This document shows positions 63,995 through 64,000 of a stretch of DNA of 64,000 bases, piece after piece. Every line of letters begins with the position of its first letter. Position 1 is the stretch's first letter. The DNA lies in assembly GCF_003063315.1 (NCBI RefSeq), contig NZ_NERV01000002.1:1240001-1304000 (forward strand), given 5' to 3'. The position numbers and the translations under genes were made by a program. The notes beneath the pieces were generated by a model that was not told the origin of the DNA, did no database searches, and saw only the letters and a list, made by a program, of their open reading frames with translations. The stretch comes from Limnohabitans sp. T6-5. Its GTDB lineage: Bacteria; Pseudomonadota; Gammaproteobacteria; Burkholderiales; Burkholderiaceae_C.

Positions 63995-64000
63995 CGTAGA

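Overview
The window looks like chromosome of a Betaproteobacterium of the order Burkholderiales, most likely Comamonadaceae (Limnohabitans/Rhodoferax-like). The basis is the GC-rich coding sequence, the complete atpIBEFHAGDC operon, the radA, ilvE, xthA/pyrE and rsmI/yraN/diaA/dolP neighbourhoods, a Bug-type (tripartite tricarboxylate) solute receptor and a split hpaG. This is recognition by eye; no search was run.

Layout. 1-6.2 kb: housekeeping genes (chorismate mutase domain protein, YggS, a beta-hydroxyacid dehydrogenase, the dolP-diaA-yraN / rsmI cluster, a DMT exporter). 6.3-19.0 kb: one long minus-strand catabolic block. It opens with the MarR regulator hpaR, which has a perfect 16-bp palindrome at its start codon, and continues hpaG1-hpaG2-hpaE-[vapBC]-hpaD-[AT-rich orphan gene]-hpaF-hpaH-hpaI. 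Together these encode meta-cleavage of homoprotocatechuate to pyruvate and succinic semialdehyde. An IlvD/Edd-type dehydratase, a Bug receptor, a class II aldolase and a ketopantoate-reductase-like gene follow. REP-like hairpins and two inserted modules break the operon. 19.2-26.4 kb: a hybrid histidine kinase, an RRM RNA-binding protein, radA, and an AT-richer surface-glycan patch (GT25, PIG-L deacetylase, GT25). 26.4-39.6 kb: ilvE, a CHCC zinc-finger protein, a phosphoethanolamine-transferase-like protein, a two-component system, ampG, an M48 protease and several enzymes, then divergent xthA/pyrE.

40.0-46.4 kb: a type I secretion system (TolC-like, LapB-like ABC exporter, HlyD/LapC-like adaptor) followed by two unusual regulators, an excisionase-type HTH fused to a receiver-like domain and a cytoplasmic-HTH/TM protein. 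46.8-47.85 kb: a badly decayed gene whose fragments resemble the exosortase-associated TIGR03790 family. 48.06-48.32 kb: tRNA-Asn, tRNA-Asp and tRNA-Gly.

48.5-53.7 kb: a small integrative and probably mobilisable element at the 3' end of tRNA-Arg(CCG). It is bounded by 28-bp perfect direct repeats. It carries a tyrosine integrase with a long charged tail, two tiny overlapping ORFs, a long inverted repeat that could be an oriT, a MobV-type relaxase, and a two-gene membrane-protein cassette ending in a SLATT-like 2TM protein. This cassette is the best candidate here for an undescribed system, possibly defence or abortive infection. 53.7-64.0 kb: tRNA-Arg, a cytochrome c5-like protein, a YheT-type hydrolase, a SnoaL-like protein and the ATP synthase operon. 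The operon ends at a clear terminator, and a consensus -10 lies at the window edge.
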